NCBI GenBank assembly: GCA_913061505.1
Contig: CAJXSO010000008.1
Location: forward strand, 20,279 to 84,278
DNA: 64,000 bases
From: an uncultured Lutimaribacter sp.
GTDB taxonomy: Bacteria; Pseudomonadota; Alphaproteobacteria; Rhodobacterales; Rhodobacteraceae
Direction of reading: 5' to 3'
Part shown: positions 1 through 9,350 of the stretch, in pieces
Layout: each line of letters starts with the position of its first letter
Numbering within the stretch: the stretch's first letter is position 1
Position numbers and translations under genes: made by a program
Notes under the pieces: model-generated
Databases searched by the model: none
The model's input: the letters and a program-made list of their open reading frames with translations, nothing else
Told to the model about the DNA's origin: nothing

Positions 1-1776
1 GCGCAAGAACCCATAATCAATGGCCGCCTCGGTGGTGGGCATGCCGGCCACCGGGTAGACGCGTTTTTCCGGTGTCAAAACAGCCACCTGCGCGCCATCC
101 TTGGTCACGGTGACATGGCCCATCGTCGAGATGTAATTGGGGCCTTGCACGCGCTCGACCTTATCCAAGGTCAGGGTATAGCCGGCAATATCGTAACTGC
201 CTTTTACCTGCACCACGCGAATATCTTCGGCCTGCCACGCCATCAGCCCGGCAATACCTATCATCGTCACGCCCAGGCCCGAATGGGCAATGGCCTTGCC
301 CCAATCTGCGCCGGGCAGGCGTGTCATGCGCGCCAGGCGCGCGCCAAAGCTGCCGCGCCCTGTGCGATTGAACAAATCAACCGCAGCGCCCGAAATCAGC
401 CATGCGCCCAAAAACAGCCCCACAGGCCCCAAAGCGCCGCGCCCGGTTTGCACAGCAAAGGCCAGGGCCGCCAGCGCCAGCGACAGGGCAAATGCCCCCC
501 ACAAAGGGCGCGCCGCGCGGCCCAATGTGGCGCGTTTCCACGGCAGCATGGCACCCAAGGGCAATATCGCCCCCAAAACCACAAAAAACGGCGTGAAGGC
601 TGCGTTAAAGAACGGCTCGCCCACCGATAGTTTACGATCCCACAGCATTTCAGCCACCAAGGGCCAGATGGTGCCGATGAACACCACAAAGGCACTGACC
701 GCCAGCAAGATGTTGTTCACCACCAGCCCGCTTTCACGGCTGAGCATGCTGAACACGCCTTTGGCCTCCATCGCCTGCACGCGAGCGGCATAAAGCGTTA
801 GCGCACCGCCCATGAAAACCGCCAGGATCATCAAAATAAACACCCCACGCTCGGGGTCGTTGGCGAAGGCATGCACCGAGGTGATCACGCCAGAGCGCAC
901 GATAAACGTGCCGATCAGCGAAAAGCCAAAAGCCATAATCGCCAGCAAAATCGTCCAGCTTTTCAACGCTTCGCGCTTTTCCACCACAATCGCCGAATGC
1001 AGCAGTGCCGCCGCCAGTAGCCAAGGCATAAAGCTGGCGTTTTCCACCGGATCCCAGAACCAAAAACCGCCCCAGCCCAGTTCGTAATAGGCCCACCAGC
1101 TGCCAAGCGCGATGCCGATGGTCAAAAACACCCATGCCGCCAGCGTCCATGGCCGCACCCAGCGCGCCCAGGCCGCGTCGACGCGCCCCTCGATCAGGGC
1201 GGCTACGGCAAAGGAAAACGCCATCGACAGCCCAACATAGCCCAAATACAGAAATGGCGGGTGAAAGGCCAAGCCGGGGTCTTGCAGCAGCGGGTTCAGG
1301 TCTTGGCCGTCAAAGGGCGGCACCGCCAGGCGCAAAAACGGGTTCGAGGTGAACAGAATAAAGGCCAAAAACGCCACCGAGATCGAGCCCTGCACCCCCA
1401 GCACCCGCGCTTTTAACGTGGGCGGCAAATTATTGCCAAACCAGGCGGCCGTGGCGCCAAACAGCGCCAAAATCAGCACCCACAGCAACATCGACCCTTC
1501 GTGATTGCCCCAAACACCCGAGATTTTATAGATCATCGGCTTGGCCGAATGGCTGTTAAGCACCACCAGTTTCAGGCTGAAGTCCGATGTCACAAACGCA
1601 TAGGTCAGCGCGGCAAAGGAAAACGCAATCAGCAGAAAATGCGCATTGGCTGCTGGTTCGGCAACGGCCATCCACCCGGGCAAACGCCGATGCGCGCCAA
1701 TAAGGGGAACAACCGTCTGCACGATGGCAACGACGAAGGCGAGGACGAGGGCAAAGTGACCGAGTTCTGTAATCAT
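1..1776 (-). CDS. ccmF: Heme lyase subunit CcmF (partial)
   Basis: Membrane subunit of the cytochrome c heme lyase, which attaches heme to apocytochromes on the periplasmic side. The frame opens at ATG 1776 (MITELGHFAL...) and runs without a stop to the left edge, so 592 codons are visible and the C-terminus is missing. It is strongly hydrophobic. It carries the Trp-rich heme-handling WWD motif (GWGGFWFWDPVENA) near residues 230-245, and the early signature VWGNHEGSMLLW. It is the last visible gene of a minus-strand run murI, ccmE, muramidase, holin, ccmF. The gene ccmH would be expected just beyond the edge. The other ccm genes lie at 50.5-53.3 kb. Confidence 0.95.
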   Translation of the reverse strand, partial: MITELGHFALVLAFVVAIVQTVVPLIGAHRRLPGWMAVAEPAANAHFLLIAFSFAALTYAFVTSDFSLKLVVLNSHSAKPMIYKISGVWGNHEGSMLLWVLILALFGATAAWFGNNLPPTLKARVLGVQGSISVAFLAFILFTSNPFLRLAVPPFDGQDLNPLLQDPGLAFHPPFLYLGYVGLSMAFSFAVAALIEGRVDAAWARWVRPWTLAAWVFLTIGIALGSWWAYYELGWGGFWFWDPVENASFMPWLLAAALLHSAIVVEKREALKSWTILLAIMAFGFSLIGTFIVRSGVITSVHAFANDPERGVFILMILAVFMGGALTLYAARVQAMEAKGVFSMLSRESGLVVNNILLAVSAFVVFIGTIWPLVAEMLWDRKLSVGEPFFNAAFTPFFVVLGAILPLGAMLPWKRATLGRAARPLWGAFALSLALAALAFAVQTGRGALGPVGLFLGAWLISGAAVDLFNRTGRGSFGARLARMTRLPGADWGKAIAHSGLGVTMIGIAGLMAWQAEDIRVVQVKGSYDIAGYTLTLDKVERVQGPNYISTMGHVTVTKDGAQVAVLTPEKRVYPVAGMPTTEAAIDYGFLR

Positions 1777-1845
1777 GCCCCAATTATAGGGGCTAAGAAG
1801 GGGCAGGCAAATGCGATTCCTGCCCCCCTGTTCAACTTGTCGCAA

Positions 1846-2412
1846 TCAGCGCAGCCCGGCCCCGTTATTTTGCCATTGCTGCAAGACCGGGTTTTCATCT
1901 GGCTCTAGCGCCTGCAGGGCAAGCCCGGCATCGCTGCCGGTATCGGCCAAGGCCACAGGCATGGCACGCGCGCCGCGCAGATCGCTGATCGCAGGCACCG
2001 CTTGCCGGGCCAGGGCTGCGCGAAACTCGTGCCCTTTTTGCTGGTGGCGCGCCCCGAAATAAAAGCTGATGATCACCCCCAGCAGCCACCAAAGCGGCTC
2101 GGGCACAGTGGCCAGGCCCGCCATGCGCTGCGCAAACCACCCAGGCGCCACCATGGCCGCCACAAACAAGGCGGCCGTGCCAAGCGCAAACAGCGGCCGC
2201 GGCAGGCGGTTTAGCCCATCCATCGCCCGATCAAAGCCACCGCGCTGCGGCTGGCCAAATTCGGCGGCAAATTGCGCCAGCGCCGCCGCTTGCAAATCCG
2301 AGGCGCGGGCATCTGCGCTGTCGGGGTTGGGGCGCAGCAAATTTGCAGTGTCGCGCAGCAGGTTGCGCCCGCCGCCAAACAGCATATCCAAAACCTGTGT
2401 GATCAAAGCCAT
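1846..2412 (-). CDS. 3-TM holin of the GTA-release type
   Basis: A 188-residue protein. The N-terminal half is amphipathic. The C-terminal half holds hydrophobic segments around residues 75-95 and 110-130, with a WWLLGVIISFYFGAR stretch typical of the GTA_holin_3TM family (PF11351). In Rhodobacter capsulatus a holin of this kind works with a muramidase to lyse cells and release gene transfer agent particles. Its ATG (2412) lies inside the end of the upstream muramidase gene, a 10-nt overlap suggesting translational coupling. No GTA capsid genes are in the window, so a lysis role here is inferred from the family and the partner gene. Confidence 0.82.
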   Translation of the reverse strand: MALITQVLDMLFGGGRNLLRDTANLLRPNPDSADARASDLQAAALAQFAAEFGQPQRGGFDRAMDGLNRLPRPLFALGTAALFVAAMVAPGWFAQRMAGLATVPEPLWWLLGVIISFYFGARHQQKGHEFRAALARQAVPAISDLRGARAMPVALADTGSDAGLALQALEPDENPVLQQWQNNGAGLR

Positions 2413-3014
2413 GCCGCCACCCTTGCGTTGAATTGCGCCTGCGTCAGGTGAAAGCGCGGCTGCATAAACGCCTCGGCGCGCGCGATCCAGCCGCCCTTAC
2501 CGCCCCGCCGGTTGCGCACATATTTGCGGCTGGCAGGCCGCAGATCGCCCAAGCGGAAGTAATAATTGCGCCGCGCCACGCCATAGGCATCGGCCAAAGC
2601 CGCGCCGTTTTGCTGCGCCAGCGCAGCGGCCGCCGCCGCGGTTTTGGGGCCAATCACCCCATCCACCTGCAAGACCTGCCCCAGATCGACCAAAAGCCGC
2701 TGCAAGATGCGCACCGCATTGGCCCCTGCATTGACATACATATCAAAAACCGGGGGCTGCAGGACCGGGGGCAAAAGCCCAATGTTTGGAGCGTGAAAGA
2801 ACCGTTCTACCAAAACCGCCTGCGCGGCATCCGCGCTGAGTGCGGCAATATCGGCGCGGGTGATTTGGCCATCGCCCGTCAGGTCATGCCCATAGCGGCG
2901 CCAGGTGGCCAGGGTGATGCCATATTTGGTGGCACCGCCCGGATCATCTGGGTCGTCGACAAACCCGCCTTCGCGCGCGATAATCTGGCGCGCCATTTCC
3001 GCGATCTGCTTCAT
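2403..3014 (-). CDS. GH108 N-acetylmuramidase (endolysin-like)
   Basis: A 203-residue peptidoglycan hydrolase. The N-terminus has the glycoside hydrolase family 108 signature: catalytic Glu in REGGF, then DPDDPGGATKYGIT (about residues 14-35). The C-terminal half resembles the peptidoglycan-binding part that completes this family (VIGPKT...). There is no signal peptide, so export would need the adjacent holin. I chose ATG 3014 because AAAGGGG lies just upstream; an in-frame start at 3041 lacks such a site. It overlaps the holin gene by 10 nt. The pair matches the 'holin-associated N-acetylmuramidase' arrangement of Rhodobacterales. Confidence 0.88.
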   Translation of the reverse strand: MKQIAEMARQIIAREGGFVDDPDDPGGATKYGITLATWRRYGHDLTGDGQITRADIAALSADAAQAVLVERFFHAPNIGLLPPVLQPPVFDMYVNAGANAVRILQRLLVDLGQVLQVDGVIGPKTAAAAAALAQQNGAALADAYGVARRNYYFRLGDLRPASRKYVRNRRGGKGGWIARAEAFMQPRFHLTQAQFNARVAAWL

Positions 3015-3070
3015 ACTTGCCCCTTTCGCTGTGGTGGGCAAACGGTGTGCAGCGCGGGTTAAGGGCAGAT

Positions 3071-3517
3071 TTAACTATCGTTCGGTTCTTTATAAACGCC
3101 TTGTTCTTTTAGCGCGTCCACCACTTCTTTTGGCATGTATGTTTCATCATGTTTTGCCAATATTTCAGAGGCTTCAAATACGCCGTTGATGTATTTTCCG
3201 GTGCCAACCATGCCCTGATTTTCGGCAAAAAGATCGGGCAAAATACCGGTGAATTTCACCGGCACAGTGGCCCCGCCATCGGTGACGTTGAATTGCACAG
3301 TCTCGCCCTGGCCGCGCACGATGCTGCCCTCTTCTACCAGCCCGCCGATGCGAAACACCTCGGTTGGGCCGGGCGGATCTGCCATCACTTGGCTTGGGGC
3401 ACGAAAGAAATTGATGCCATCGCGCATCGCATAGCCAATCAACCCGGTAGAAATGATCAGCGCAACGAATGTCAGCGCGATGATTTGTATGCGGCGTGTC
3501 TTTTTCAGCGATTTCAT
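3071..3517 (-). CDS. ccmE: Cytochrome c maturation heme chaperone CcmE
   Basis: Periplasmic heme chaperone that carries heme covalently on a histidine and passes it to the CcmF/H lyase. It has 148 residues with one N-terminal membrane anchor (about residues 10-29) and an OB-fold domain. The heme-binding motif LAKHDETYMP is intact, with His123 and Tyr127. It is read in the same direction as the muramidase, holin and ccmF downstream, with 56 nt before the muramidase start. The gap to the upstream murI stop is 131 nt and shows no clear gene. Confidence 0.97.
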   Translation of the reverse strand: MKSLKKTRRIQIIALTFVALIISTGLIGYAMRDGINFFRAPSQVMADPPGPTEVFRIGGLVEEGSIVRGQGETVQFNVTDGGATVPVKFTGILPDLFAENQGMVGTGKYINGVFEASEILAKHDETYMPKEVVDALKEQGVYKEPNDS

Positions 3518-3648
3518 CGCATCCTCACTTGGCTGTGCACCTAACCCATGGCCCCTTGCAGGCCTTGGCCCATCATATCGGCAGCAACGGGCCGCAGCGC
3601 AAGCCCTGCACGCGCCAAATGCGGCAATTGGCCTTTCACCCCGGTGCC

Positions 3649-4473
3649 TTAGGCCTGGGAAAAGCGCACCTCGCGGCGTAAAAACTGGGTGGCCCGGTCA
3701 GACACGCGGCGCGGATCGCCGGTGGTGAGATATTTCGCCTCGTGGCCGGTGCCGCGCATGCTGGGGTGGCGCTGCAGATAGTCGGCCAGGCTTTCGGCCA
3801 CCAAATTGGCCTGGCTGAATACCATCACATCGCCGCCCAAGGCATCTTGGAACACAGCCTCCATCAGCGGGTAATGCGTGCAGCCCAAAATCGCGGCTTG
3901 CGGATTGGGCATTTTGCGTTTGAGCGCGTCAACATGGCTGCGCACCAAAGCTTCGGCCAAGATCAGATCGCCCTCTTCGATGGCATCCACGACCCCCCCG
4001 CAGGCCTGCGCCTCGACATCCACGCCAATGGCGCGAAACGCCAATTCGCGCTGAAAGGCACGGCTGGCCACGGTGGCGGGCGTGGCAAACAGCGCCACGT
4101 TTTTCACCGCCACTTCGCGGGGCGGGCTGTTATCGCCCCATTGCCGTTCTGTCAGCGCCTCGATCAGCGGCACAAACACCCCCAGCACGCGTTTGTCGCG
4201 CGGCACCCAGCTTTCTTGCATCCGGCGCAACGCCGCCGCGCTGGCGGTATTGCAGGCCAAAATCACCAGATCGCAGCCCTCGTCCCACATACGGCTGACA
4301 GCGGCGCAGGTCAGGCCATAGATATCGTCGCTGTCGCGCACCCCATAGGGGGCGTGCAGGTTATCGCCAAAGTAAACAAAGGGCACATCGGGCAAACGCT
4401 TGCGCGCTGCCTCTAGCACCGTCAGGCCCCCCAGGCCCGAGTCGAAAATGCCAACAGCCATAATTTCCGCCAA
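3649..4473 (-). CDS. murI: Glutamate racemase
   Basis: Interconverts L- and D-glutamate in the cytoplasm and supplies D-Glu for peptidoglycan. It has 274 residues, a usual length. Motifs include [13 protein letters not shown] at the N-terminus, the first catalytic cysteine in [11 protein letters not shown] (near residue 74) and the second in [11 protein letters not shown] (near residue 190). An alternative start at ATG 4461 (MAVGIFDSG) fits the family N-terminus equally well. It follows the acyltransferase gene by 9 nt, so the two are probably cotranscribed. Confidence 0.96.
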   Translation of the reverse strand: MAEIMAVGIFDSGLGGLTVLEAARKRLPDVPFVYFGDNLHAPYGVRDSDDIYGLTCAAVSRMWDEGCDLVILACNTASAAALRRMQESWVPRDKRVLGVFVPLIEALTERQWGDNSPPREVAVKNVALFATPATVASRAFQRELAFRAIGVDVEAQACGGVVDAIEEGDLILAEALVRSHVDALKRKMPNPQAAILGCTHYPLMEAVFQDALGGDVMVFSQANLVAESLADYLQRHPSMRGTGHEAKYLTTGDPRRVSDRATQFLRREVRFSQA

Positions 4474-4482
4474 ATCACCCGC

Positions 4483-5370
4483 TTAGGCGCGGTATTTTTC
4501 CTCGAATTCGAAACCGTAGCTTTGCGCATCTATCGGCTTTGGCGACAACTCATAAGTGGCTTTGCGCAGAAAATCCATCATCGCTTTTGAATCCTGCGCG
4601 CGCGCGTCAATTTCCGCCTGCGCGATGGGTTTGCCTATGACCACCCGAACAGGTGTATCGACGCGGGCGCGAAACTCTTTGATCAGCAGCCCCATGCGCA
4701 ATGTGTAGTGCAGGTGGCTGGCCAATTGGAACAAGCGGCTGGTATGGCCGTCGAAATAAACCGGCACCACAGTGGCGCGTGATTTTGCCACCATTCGCGC
4801 GGTAAAGGCGCGCCAGCCCGGATCCATCGGCTGTGCAAAGGGGCGCGCCGCGGTTGACACGGTGCCACCGGGGAAAATGCCAATCGCCCCCCCTGCCCCC
4901 AGATAGCGCAGCGCCTCTTTGCGGGTGTCCAGGTTTAGCTGCACCGCTTCTTTGGTGGCATCAAACGATATCGGCAAAATCACCCTGTTGATATCTTCGG
5001 CCTTGCGAAAAACATGATGCGCCATGATCCGAAAATCGCCGCGCACAGTGGCCAAGATATGGCCCATCATCAGCCCGTCCAAAATGCCATAGGGATGGTT
5101 TGCAATCACGATCAAGGGGCCGTTGGCGGGAATATGCGACAGGCTGCCGCCGATGACATCCAGCGTCAGGCCATAGCGTTCCACCATCACCTGCCAGAAA
5201 TCACGCCCCTGCGCCACGTCTTGCTCGTAGCCCTGCGCGCGGCGGATCAGGCTGTAGCGGCCCGTTACATTTTCCAACACCCGTATCAGGGCGCGCCCAC
5301 CTTTCGAGCTGGCAGAATGGGCATAGCTGATATCGCGGGCAATTTTCGGGGGCAGACGCATGGGGCACAT
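4483..5370 (-). CDS. PlsC-type lysophospholipid acyltransferase family protein
   Basis: A 295-residue cytoplasmic or membrane-associated acyltransferase. It carries the acyltransferase block NHPYGILDG (about residues 90-98) and the later FPGGTVS block, with VVPVYFDGHTS further on. The NHPxGxxDG form is that of the hemolysin/ornithine-lipid branch rather than classical PlsC, so it probably acylates a lyso-lipid. The substrate cannot be read from sequence. The first in-frame ATGs are 5370 and 5361 (MRLPPKI). It leads the run into murI and ccmE. Confidence 0.8.
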   Translation of the reverse strand: MCPMRLPPKIARDISYAHSASSKGGRALIRVLENVTGRYSLIRRAQGYEQDVAQGRDFWQVMVERYGLTLDVIGGSLSHIPANGPLIVIANHPYGILDGLMMGHILATVRGDFRIMAHHVFRKAEDINRVILPISFDATKEAVQLNLDTRKEALRYLGAGGAIGIFPGGTVSTAARPFAQPMDPGWRAFTARMVAKSRATVVPVYFDGHTSRLFQLASHLHYTLRMGLLIKEFRARVDTPVRVVIGKPIAQAEIDARAQDSKAMMDFLRKATYELSPKPIDAQSYGFEFEEKYRA

Positions 5371-5613
5371 TCCAAAACCGGCGCGGGGAAATGCGCCACT
5401 ATCGGGGGCAGAGTGTGCAACAATTTTGCGACACTTCTATGACAGGCACAGCCCGCAGAAAATCGCCACGCGCCTAAAAATACCGCGCCCCGGCCCTTGA
5501 GCGGAAAAAAATCTGTCCTTAATCGTCAATAGGCTATGGTGGCCGTTACGTCATAGCGGAAGTAGATGTAATTATTTTATTATTTCTCTATAGTGTTGGT
5601 GCGAACAAGGAAT

Positions 5614-6528
5614 ATGGCGACGATGGATTGGGATAAACTGCGAATTTTTCACGCTGTTGCCGATGCGGGCAGCCTGACCCATGCGGGCGATGCCCTGCAT
5701 CTTAGCCAATCTGCCGTCAGCCGGCAGGTGCGGGCGCTGGAAGAAAGCCTGAACACCACCCTGTTTCACCGCCACGCCCGCGGCCTGATTTTAACAGAAC
5801 AGGGCGAATTGCTGTTTGATGCTACATCGGCCATGGCCAAACGGCTTGATGCGGCATCGGCGCGCATTCGCGACAGCGAAGACGAGGTGTTTGGCGAATT
5901 GCGCGTCACCACCACCACCGGCTTTGGCAGCTTGTGGCTGGCCCCACGCCTGCCCGCGCTTTACGAGAAATACCCGGATCTGAAAATCGAACTGATGCTG
6001 GAAGAACGGGTGCTGGATTTGCCCATGCGCGAGGCAGATGTGGCCATTCGCATGAAAGAACCCAGCCAAGCGGATTTGATCCGCAAACGCCTGATGGCGG
6101 TAAAAATGCGCCTTTATGCCTCGCAGGCCTATATCGAACGCAGCGGCATGCCCACCGTGCCCGATGACCTGCGCCACCACCGCCTGATTTGCCAAAACCC
6201 CACATCTGCGCAGGTGGGTGCGGGCGCACAGCTGGTGCAAACCCTGATGGCGCATCAGCCGCGCTCGACCCTGACGGTGAACAATTACTTTGGCGTGCTG
6301 CAGGCGGTGCTGCACGATTTGGGCATTGGCGTTCTGCCCGATTATCTGACCCAGGATTTTCCCGATCTGGTCGAGGTGCTGCCCGAGGTCGAATCAACCG
6401 ATGTTCCGGTATTTTTGGCCTATCCCGAAGAGCTGAGGCACTCAAAACGGGTGTCAGCCTTTCGGGAATTCGTGCAAGACGAGATTATTGCCTATCGCAA
6501 ACGGGTGAAAGATCAGGCAGTTAGCTAA
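5614..6528 (+). CDS. LysR-family transcriptional regulator
   Basis: A 304-residue regulator with an N-terminal winged helix-turn-helix (DKLRIFHAVADAGSLTHAGD, then LSQSAVSRQVRALEE) and a periplasmic-binding-protein-like effector domain from about residue 95. AAGGA precedes ATG 5614 closely; ATG 5623 (MDWDKLR) would give a longer spacing and is an alternative. It is divergent from the acyltransferase gene across a 243-nt AT-richer spacer. It is followed by its own intrinsic terminator at 6565-6590. No effector or target can be inferred. Confidence 0.88.
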   Translation: MATMDWDKLRIFHAVADAGSLTHAGDALHLSQSAVSRQVRALEESLNTTLFHRHARGLILTEQGELLFDATSAMAKRLDAASARIRDSEDEVFGELRVTTTTGFGSLWLAPRLPALYEKYPDLKIELMLEERVLDLPMREADVAIRMKEPSQADLIRKRLMAVKMRLYASQAYIERSGMPTVPDDLRHHRLICQNPTSAQVGAGAQLVQTLMAHQPRSTLTVNNYFGVLQAVLHDLGIGVLPDYLTQDFPDLVEVLPEVESTDVPVFLAYPEELRHSKRVSAFREFVQDEIIAYRKRVKDQAVS

Positions 6529-6564
6529 CAAATTAAGCAAGCCATGCATTCTGCGCATACCGGG

Positions 6565-6590
6565 CATGCTGCACTTGCGGCATGTTTTTT
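6565..6590 (+). terminator. Intrinsic terminator of the LysR gene
   Basis: An 8-bp stem (CATGCTGC paired with GCGGCATG, one G-T pair) with a 4-nt loop spans 6565-6584 and is followed by six T residues. It lies 37 nt after the LysR stop codon. Confidence 0.75.
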
Positions 6591-6626
6591 CTTGATTGGA
6601 CAAGAACAGATACCTAATTGAGCACG

Positions 6627-6709
6627 TGACGGTGATGACGATTAGTTTCTCATCATCTTCATACCTCCCTGTTGGACTTCGGCCGAGCTTAGCGCTCGGC
6701 CTTTTTTTT
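6627..6709 (+). ncRNA. Candidate small RNA ending in its own terminator
   Basis: This 120-nt gap between the LysR terminator and purL holds elements of a short independent transcript. A possible promoter is TTGATT (6592-6597), a 17-nt spacer and TAATTG (6615-6620). Next is a small stem-loop TGATGA/TCATCA (6633-6655), then an unpaired ACCTCCCTG stretch able to pair with Shine-Dalgarno sequences, then a perfect 8-bp GGCCGAGC/GCTCGGCC hairpin with eight T residues (6681-6709). The terminator cannot serve the LysR gene, which already has one. It could instead act as an attenuator for purL, 118 nt downstream. No known RNA family is claimed. Confidence 0.45.
6681..6709 (+). terminator. Strong intrinsic terminator upstream of purL
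   Basis: GGCCGAGC and GCTCGGCC form a perfect 8-bp stem around a 5-nt loop, followed by eight T residues. It lies upstream of purL and after the LysR gene's own terminator, so it ends a short transcript starting in between or attenuates read-through into purL. Confidence 0.9.
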
Positions 6710-6827
6710 GGCCTTGACGCCGCCAAACCCTGCCCCGCTGGCGCCGCGGTCTTTTTTGTCTTGCCTCTTTCCCAACCCGCGCCCTTCCGCTATGACGCGC
6801 GCAACCGCGCAGCCTATGGGGAACCAC

Positions 6828-8987
6828 ATGCAAGAACCCGCCATCACGCCCGACCTGATTGCCGCTCATGGCTTAAAGCCCGACGAATACGAGCGCATTC
6901 TGGATATCATCGGTCGCGCGCCCAGTTTCACCGAGCTTGGCATTTTCTCGGCCATGTGGAACGAACATTGTTCTTACAAATCCTCGAAAAAATGGCTGCG
7001 CACCCTGCCCACCAGCGGCCCACAGGTTATTTGTGGCCCCGGTGAAAACGCCGGCGTTGTCGATATCGGCGATGGTCAGGCGGTGGTGTTCAAAATGGAA
7101 AGCCACAACCACCCCAGCTATATCGAGCCCTACCAAGGTGCGGCCACCGGCGTGGGCGGCATTTTGCGCGATGTCTTCACCATGGGGGCGCGCCCGATTG
7201 CGGCGATGAATTCGCTGTCTTTCGGGCAGGTCGATCACCCCAAAACCCGCCAGCTTGTGCATGGCGTGGTCGAGGGTATCGGCGGCTATGGCAACTGCTT
7301 TGGCGTGCCCACCGTGGGCGGCGAAGTGCGCTTTCACCCCGCCTATAACGGCAATTGCCTGGTCAATGCCTTTGCCGCAGGCCTGGCTGATGCCGATAAG
7401 ATCTTTTATTCCGCCGCATCCGGCGTGGGCATGCCTGTGGTGTATCTGGGCGCCAAAACCGGGCGCGATGGCGTGGGCGGCGCCACGATGGCCAGCGCCG
7501 AGTTTGACGAAACCATCGAGGAAAAGCGCCCCACCGTGCAGGTGGGCGACCCCTTTACCGAAAAGCGCCTGATGGAGGCCTGCCTAGAGCTGATGCAAAC
7601 CGGCGCGGTGATCTCTATCCAGGATATGGGCGCCGCCGGCCTGACATGCTCGGCCGTGGAAATGGGCGACAAAGGCGGCCTGGGCATCAAGCTGCAGCTT
7701 GATGACGTGCCCCAGCGCGAGGCCAATATGACAGCCTATGAAATGATGCTGTCAGAAAGCCAAGAGCGCATGCTGATGGTGCTGCGCCCCGAAAAAGAGG
7801 CCCAGGCGCGCGCGGTGTTTGAAAAATGGGATCTGGATTTCGCCATCGTGGGCGAAACCATTCCCGAAGACCGCTTCTTGATTTTGCACAAAAATCAGGT
7901 GATGGCAGATCTGCCCTTGTCGAAACTGTCCTCGTCGGCGCCCGAATACGACCGCCCCTGGGTGCCCACCCCTGCCGCAGAACCGCTGCAAGACGTGCCT
8001 GCCATTGACCCGATCGACGGGCTAAAGGCGCTGCTGGCCACGCCAAACTACGCCGCCAAGCAATGGGTTTATGAACAATACGACTCGATGGTGATGGCCG
8101 ACAGCCTGCGCACCCCGGGCCTGGGGGCGGGCATTGTGCGCGTGCATGGCACCGACAAGGCGCTGGCCTTTACATCAGATGTCACACCCCGCTATGTGCG
8201 CGCCAACCCCGTCGAGGGCGGCAAACAAGCCGTGGCCGAGGCCTATCGCAACCTGGTGGCAGTGGGCGCGCGGCCCTTGGCCACCACCGACAACCTGAAT
8301 TTCGGCAACCCCGAAAAGCCCGAAATCATGGGCCAGTTCGTGGGCGCCATCCAGGGCATTGGCGCCGCTTGTCAGGCGCTGGATACGCCCATCGTTTCCG
8401 GCAATGTCTCGCTTTATAACGAAACCGATGGCCAGCCCATTCTGCCCACCCCCACCATCTGCGCCGTGGGCCTGATCGACACGCCAGAGCAGGCCATTTT
8501 GGGCACAGCCCGCGATGGCCATGTGGCGCTGCTGATTGGCGAAACCACCGGGCATCTGGGGCAATCGGCACTGCTGGCCGAGGTGTTCAACCGCGAAGAG
8601 GGCGATGCCCCCGCCGTGGATCTTGCGGCCGAAAAACGCAATGGTCAGTTCATCTTGGATAATCACGCCCTGATCACCGCCTGCACCGATCTGGCCGATG
8701 GCGGTTTGGCCATGGCCGCCTTTGAAATGGCCGAAGCCGCAGGTGTTGGCATTGTCTTGGACGACAGCGATATGGGCCAGCTTTTTGGCGAAGATCAGGC
8801 GCGCTATCTGGTGGCGTGCAACTTTGACAAGGCCGAGGCGCTGATGGTGGCCGCCGCCAGCGCGGGCGTGCCCATTCGCAGCGTGGGCCGCTTTGCCGGC
8901 GATAGCGTGCGCCTGGGCCAGGCCGAGGCACCGCTGGCCGATCTGGCGGCCCTCTATCGTGGTGCTTTTGCACAGGCGCTGGCCTAA
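6828..8987 (+). CDS. purL: Phosphoribosylformylglycinamidine synthase subunit PurL
   Basis: Fourth step of purine synthesis: ATP-dependent conversion of FGAR to FGAM, using ammonia from a PurQ partner. The 719-residue length is that of small PurL, which needs separate PurS and PurQ; neither is in this window. Visible signatures include the EHCSYKSSK block near residue 45, [21 protein letters not shown] and the second-half [20 protein letters not shown] 6828 (MQEPAITP) is chosen over upstream in-frame ATGs because family homology begins there. A new transcript must start after the terminator at 6709, or read through it. Confidence 0.97.
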   Translation: MQEPAITPDLIAAHGLKPDEYERILDIIGRAPSFTELGIFSAMWNEHCSYKSSKKWLRTLPTSGPQVICGPGENAGVVDIGDGQAVVFKMESHNHPSYIEPYQGAATGVGGILRDVFTMGARPIAAMNSLSFGQVDHPKTRQLVHGVVEGIGGYGNCFGVPTVGGEVRFHPAYNGNCLVNAFAAGLADADKIFYSAASGVGMPVVYLGAKTGRDGVGGATMASAEFDETIEEKRPTVQVGDPFTEKRLMEACLELMQTGAVISIQDMGAAGLTCSAVEMGDKGGLGIKLQLDDVPQREANMTAYEMMLSESQERMLMVLRPEKEAQARAVFEKWDLDFAIVGETIPEDRFLILHKNQVMADLPLSKLSSSAPEYDRPWVPTPAAEPLQDVPAIDPIDGLKALLATPNYAAKQWVYEQYDSMVMADSLRTPGLGAGIVRVHGTDKALAFTSDVTPRYVRANPVEGGKQAVAEAYRNLVAVGARPLATTDNLNFGNPEKPEIMGQFVGAIQGIGAACQALDTPIVSGNVSLYNETDGQPILPTPTICAVGLIDTPEQAILGTARDGHVALLIGETTGHLGQSALLAEVFNREEGDAPAVDLAAEKRNGQFILDNHALITACTDLADGGLAMAAFEMAEAAGVGIVLDDSDMGQLFGEDQARYLVACNFDKAEALMVAAASAGVPIRSVGRFAGDSVRLGQAEAPLADLAALYRGAFAQALA

Positions 8988-9000
8988 GGGCGCCAGCGCA

Positions 9001-9026
9001 GGCCCCGCAGCCCAGGGCGCGGGGCC
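9001..9026 (+). other. GC-rich hairpin after purL
   Basis: GGCCCCGC (9001-9008) and GCGGGGCC (9019-9026) form a perfect 8-bp stem 13 nt after the purL stop. There is no T-run, so it is more likely an mRNA 3'-end stabiliser or weak factor-dependent stop than an intrinsic terminator. Confidence 0.4.
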
Positions 9027-9109
9027 AGCCATGATCTGGCCTGCTGCTTCTTGCACATAAGGCATGGCAGGTTTACATCTTTGTCCAGAGCACAAAACAG
9101 GAGCCGCAA

Positions 9110-9346
9110 ATGCCAATGCATGCCCACGAAATCGAAGACCTGCTGCGCCAGACATTTCCGAACGCTCAGATCACCGTGGATGGGAATGATGGCGTGCATA
9201 TGTCTGCGATGGTGATTGATGAAAGCTTTCGCAGCATGAACCGCGTGCAACAGCAACGCGCCGTTTACGCCGCGCTGAAAGGGGTGATGGACGGGCCAAA
9301 TGGCGCGCTACACGCCCTGGCGCTGACCACACGCGCCCCAGACTAG
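9110..9346 (+). CDS. BolA family protein
   Basis: A 78-residue BolA/IbaG-type protein, partner of monothiol glutaredoxins in Fe-S cluster handling and iron sensing. The family core HMSAMVIDESFRSMNRVQQQRAVYAAL is recognisable, including the helical MNRVQQQR region that precedes the conserved C-terminal HALAL. A possible start at ATG 9116 is six bases downstream. The CGFS glutaredoxin gene 270 nt downstream supports a BolA-Grx4 function. Confidence 0.92.
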   Translation: MPMHAHEIEDLLRQTFPNAQITVDGNDGVHMSAMVIDESFRSMNRVQQQRAVYAALKGVMDGPNGALHALALTTRAPD

Positions 9347-9350
9347 GGCG

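Noticed and set aside
734..1150. Apparent separate gene inside ccmF
   Set aside because: It is an out-of-frame reading of ccmF. The CcmF frame from 1776 to the window edge is continuous, so there is no frameshift.
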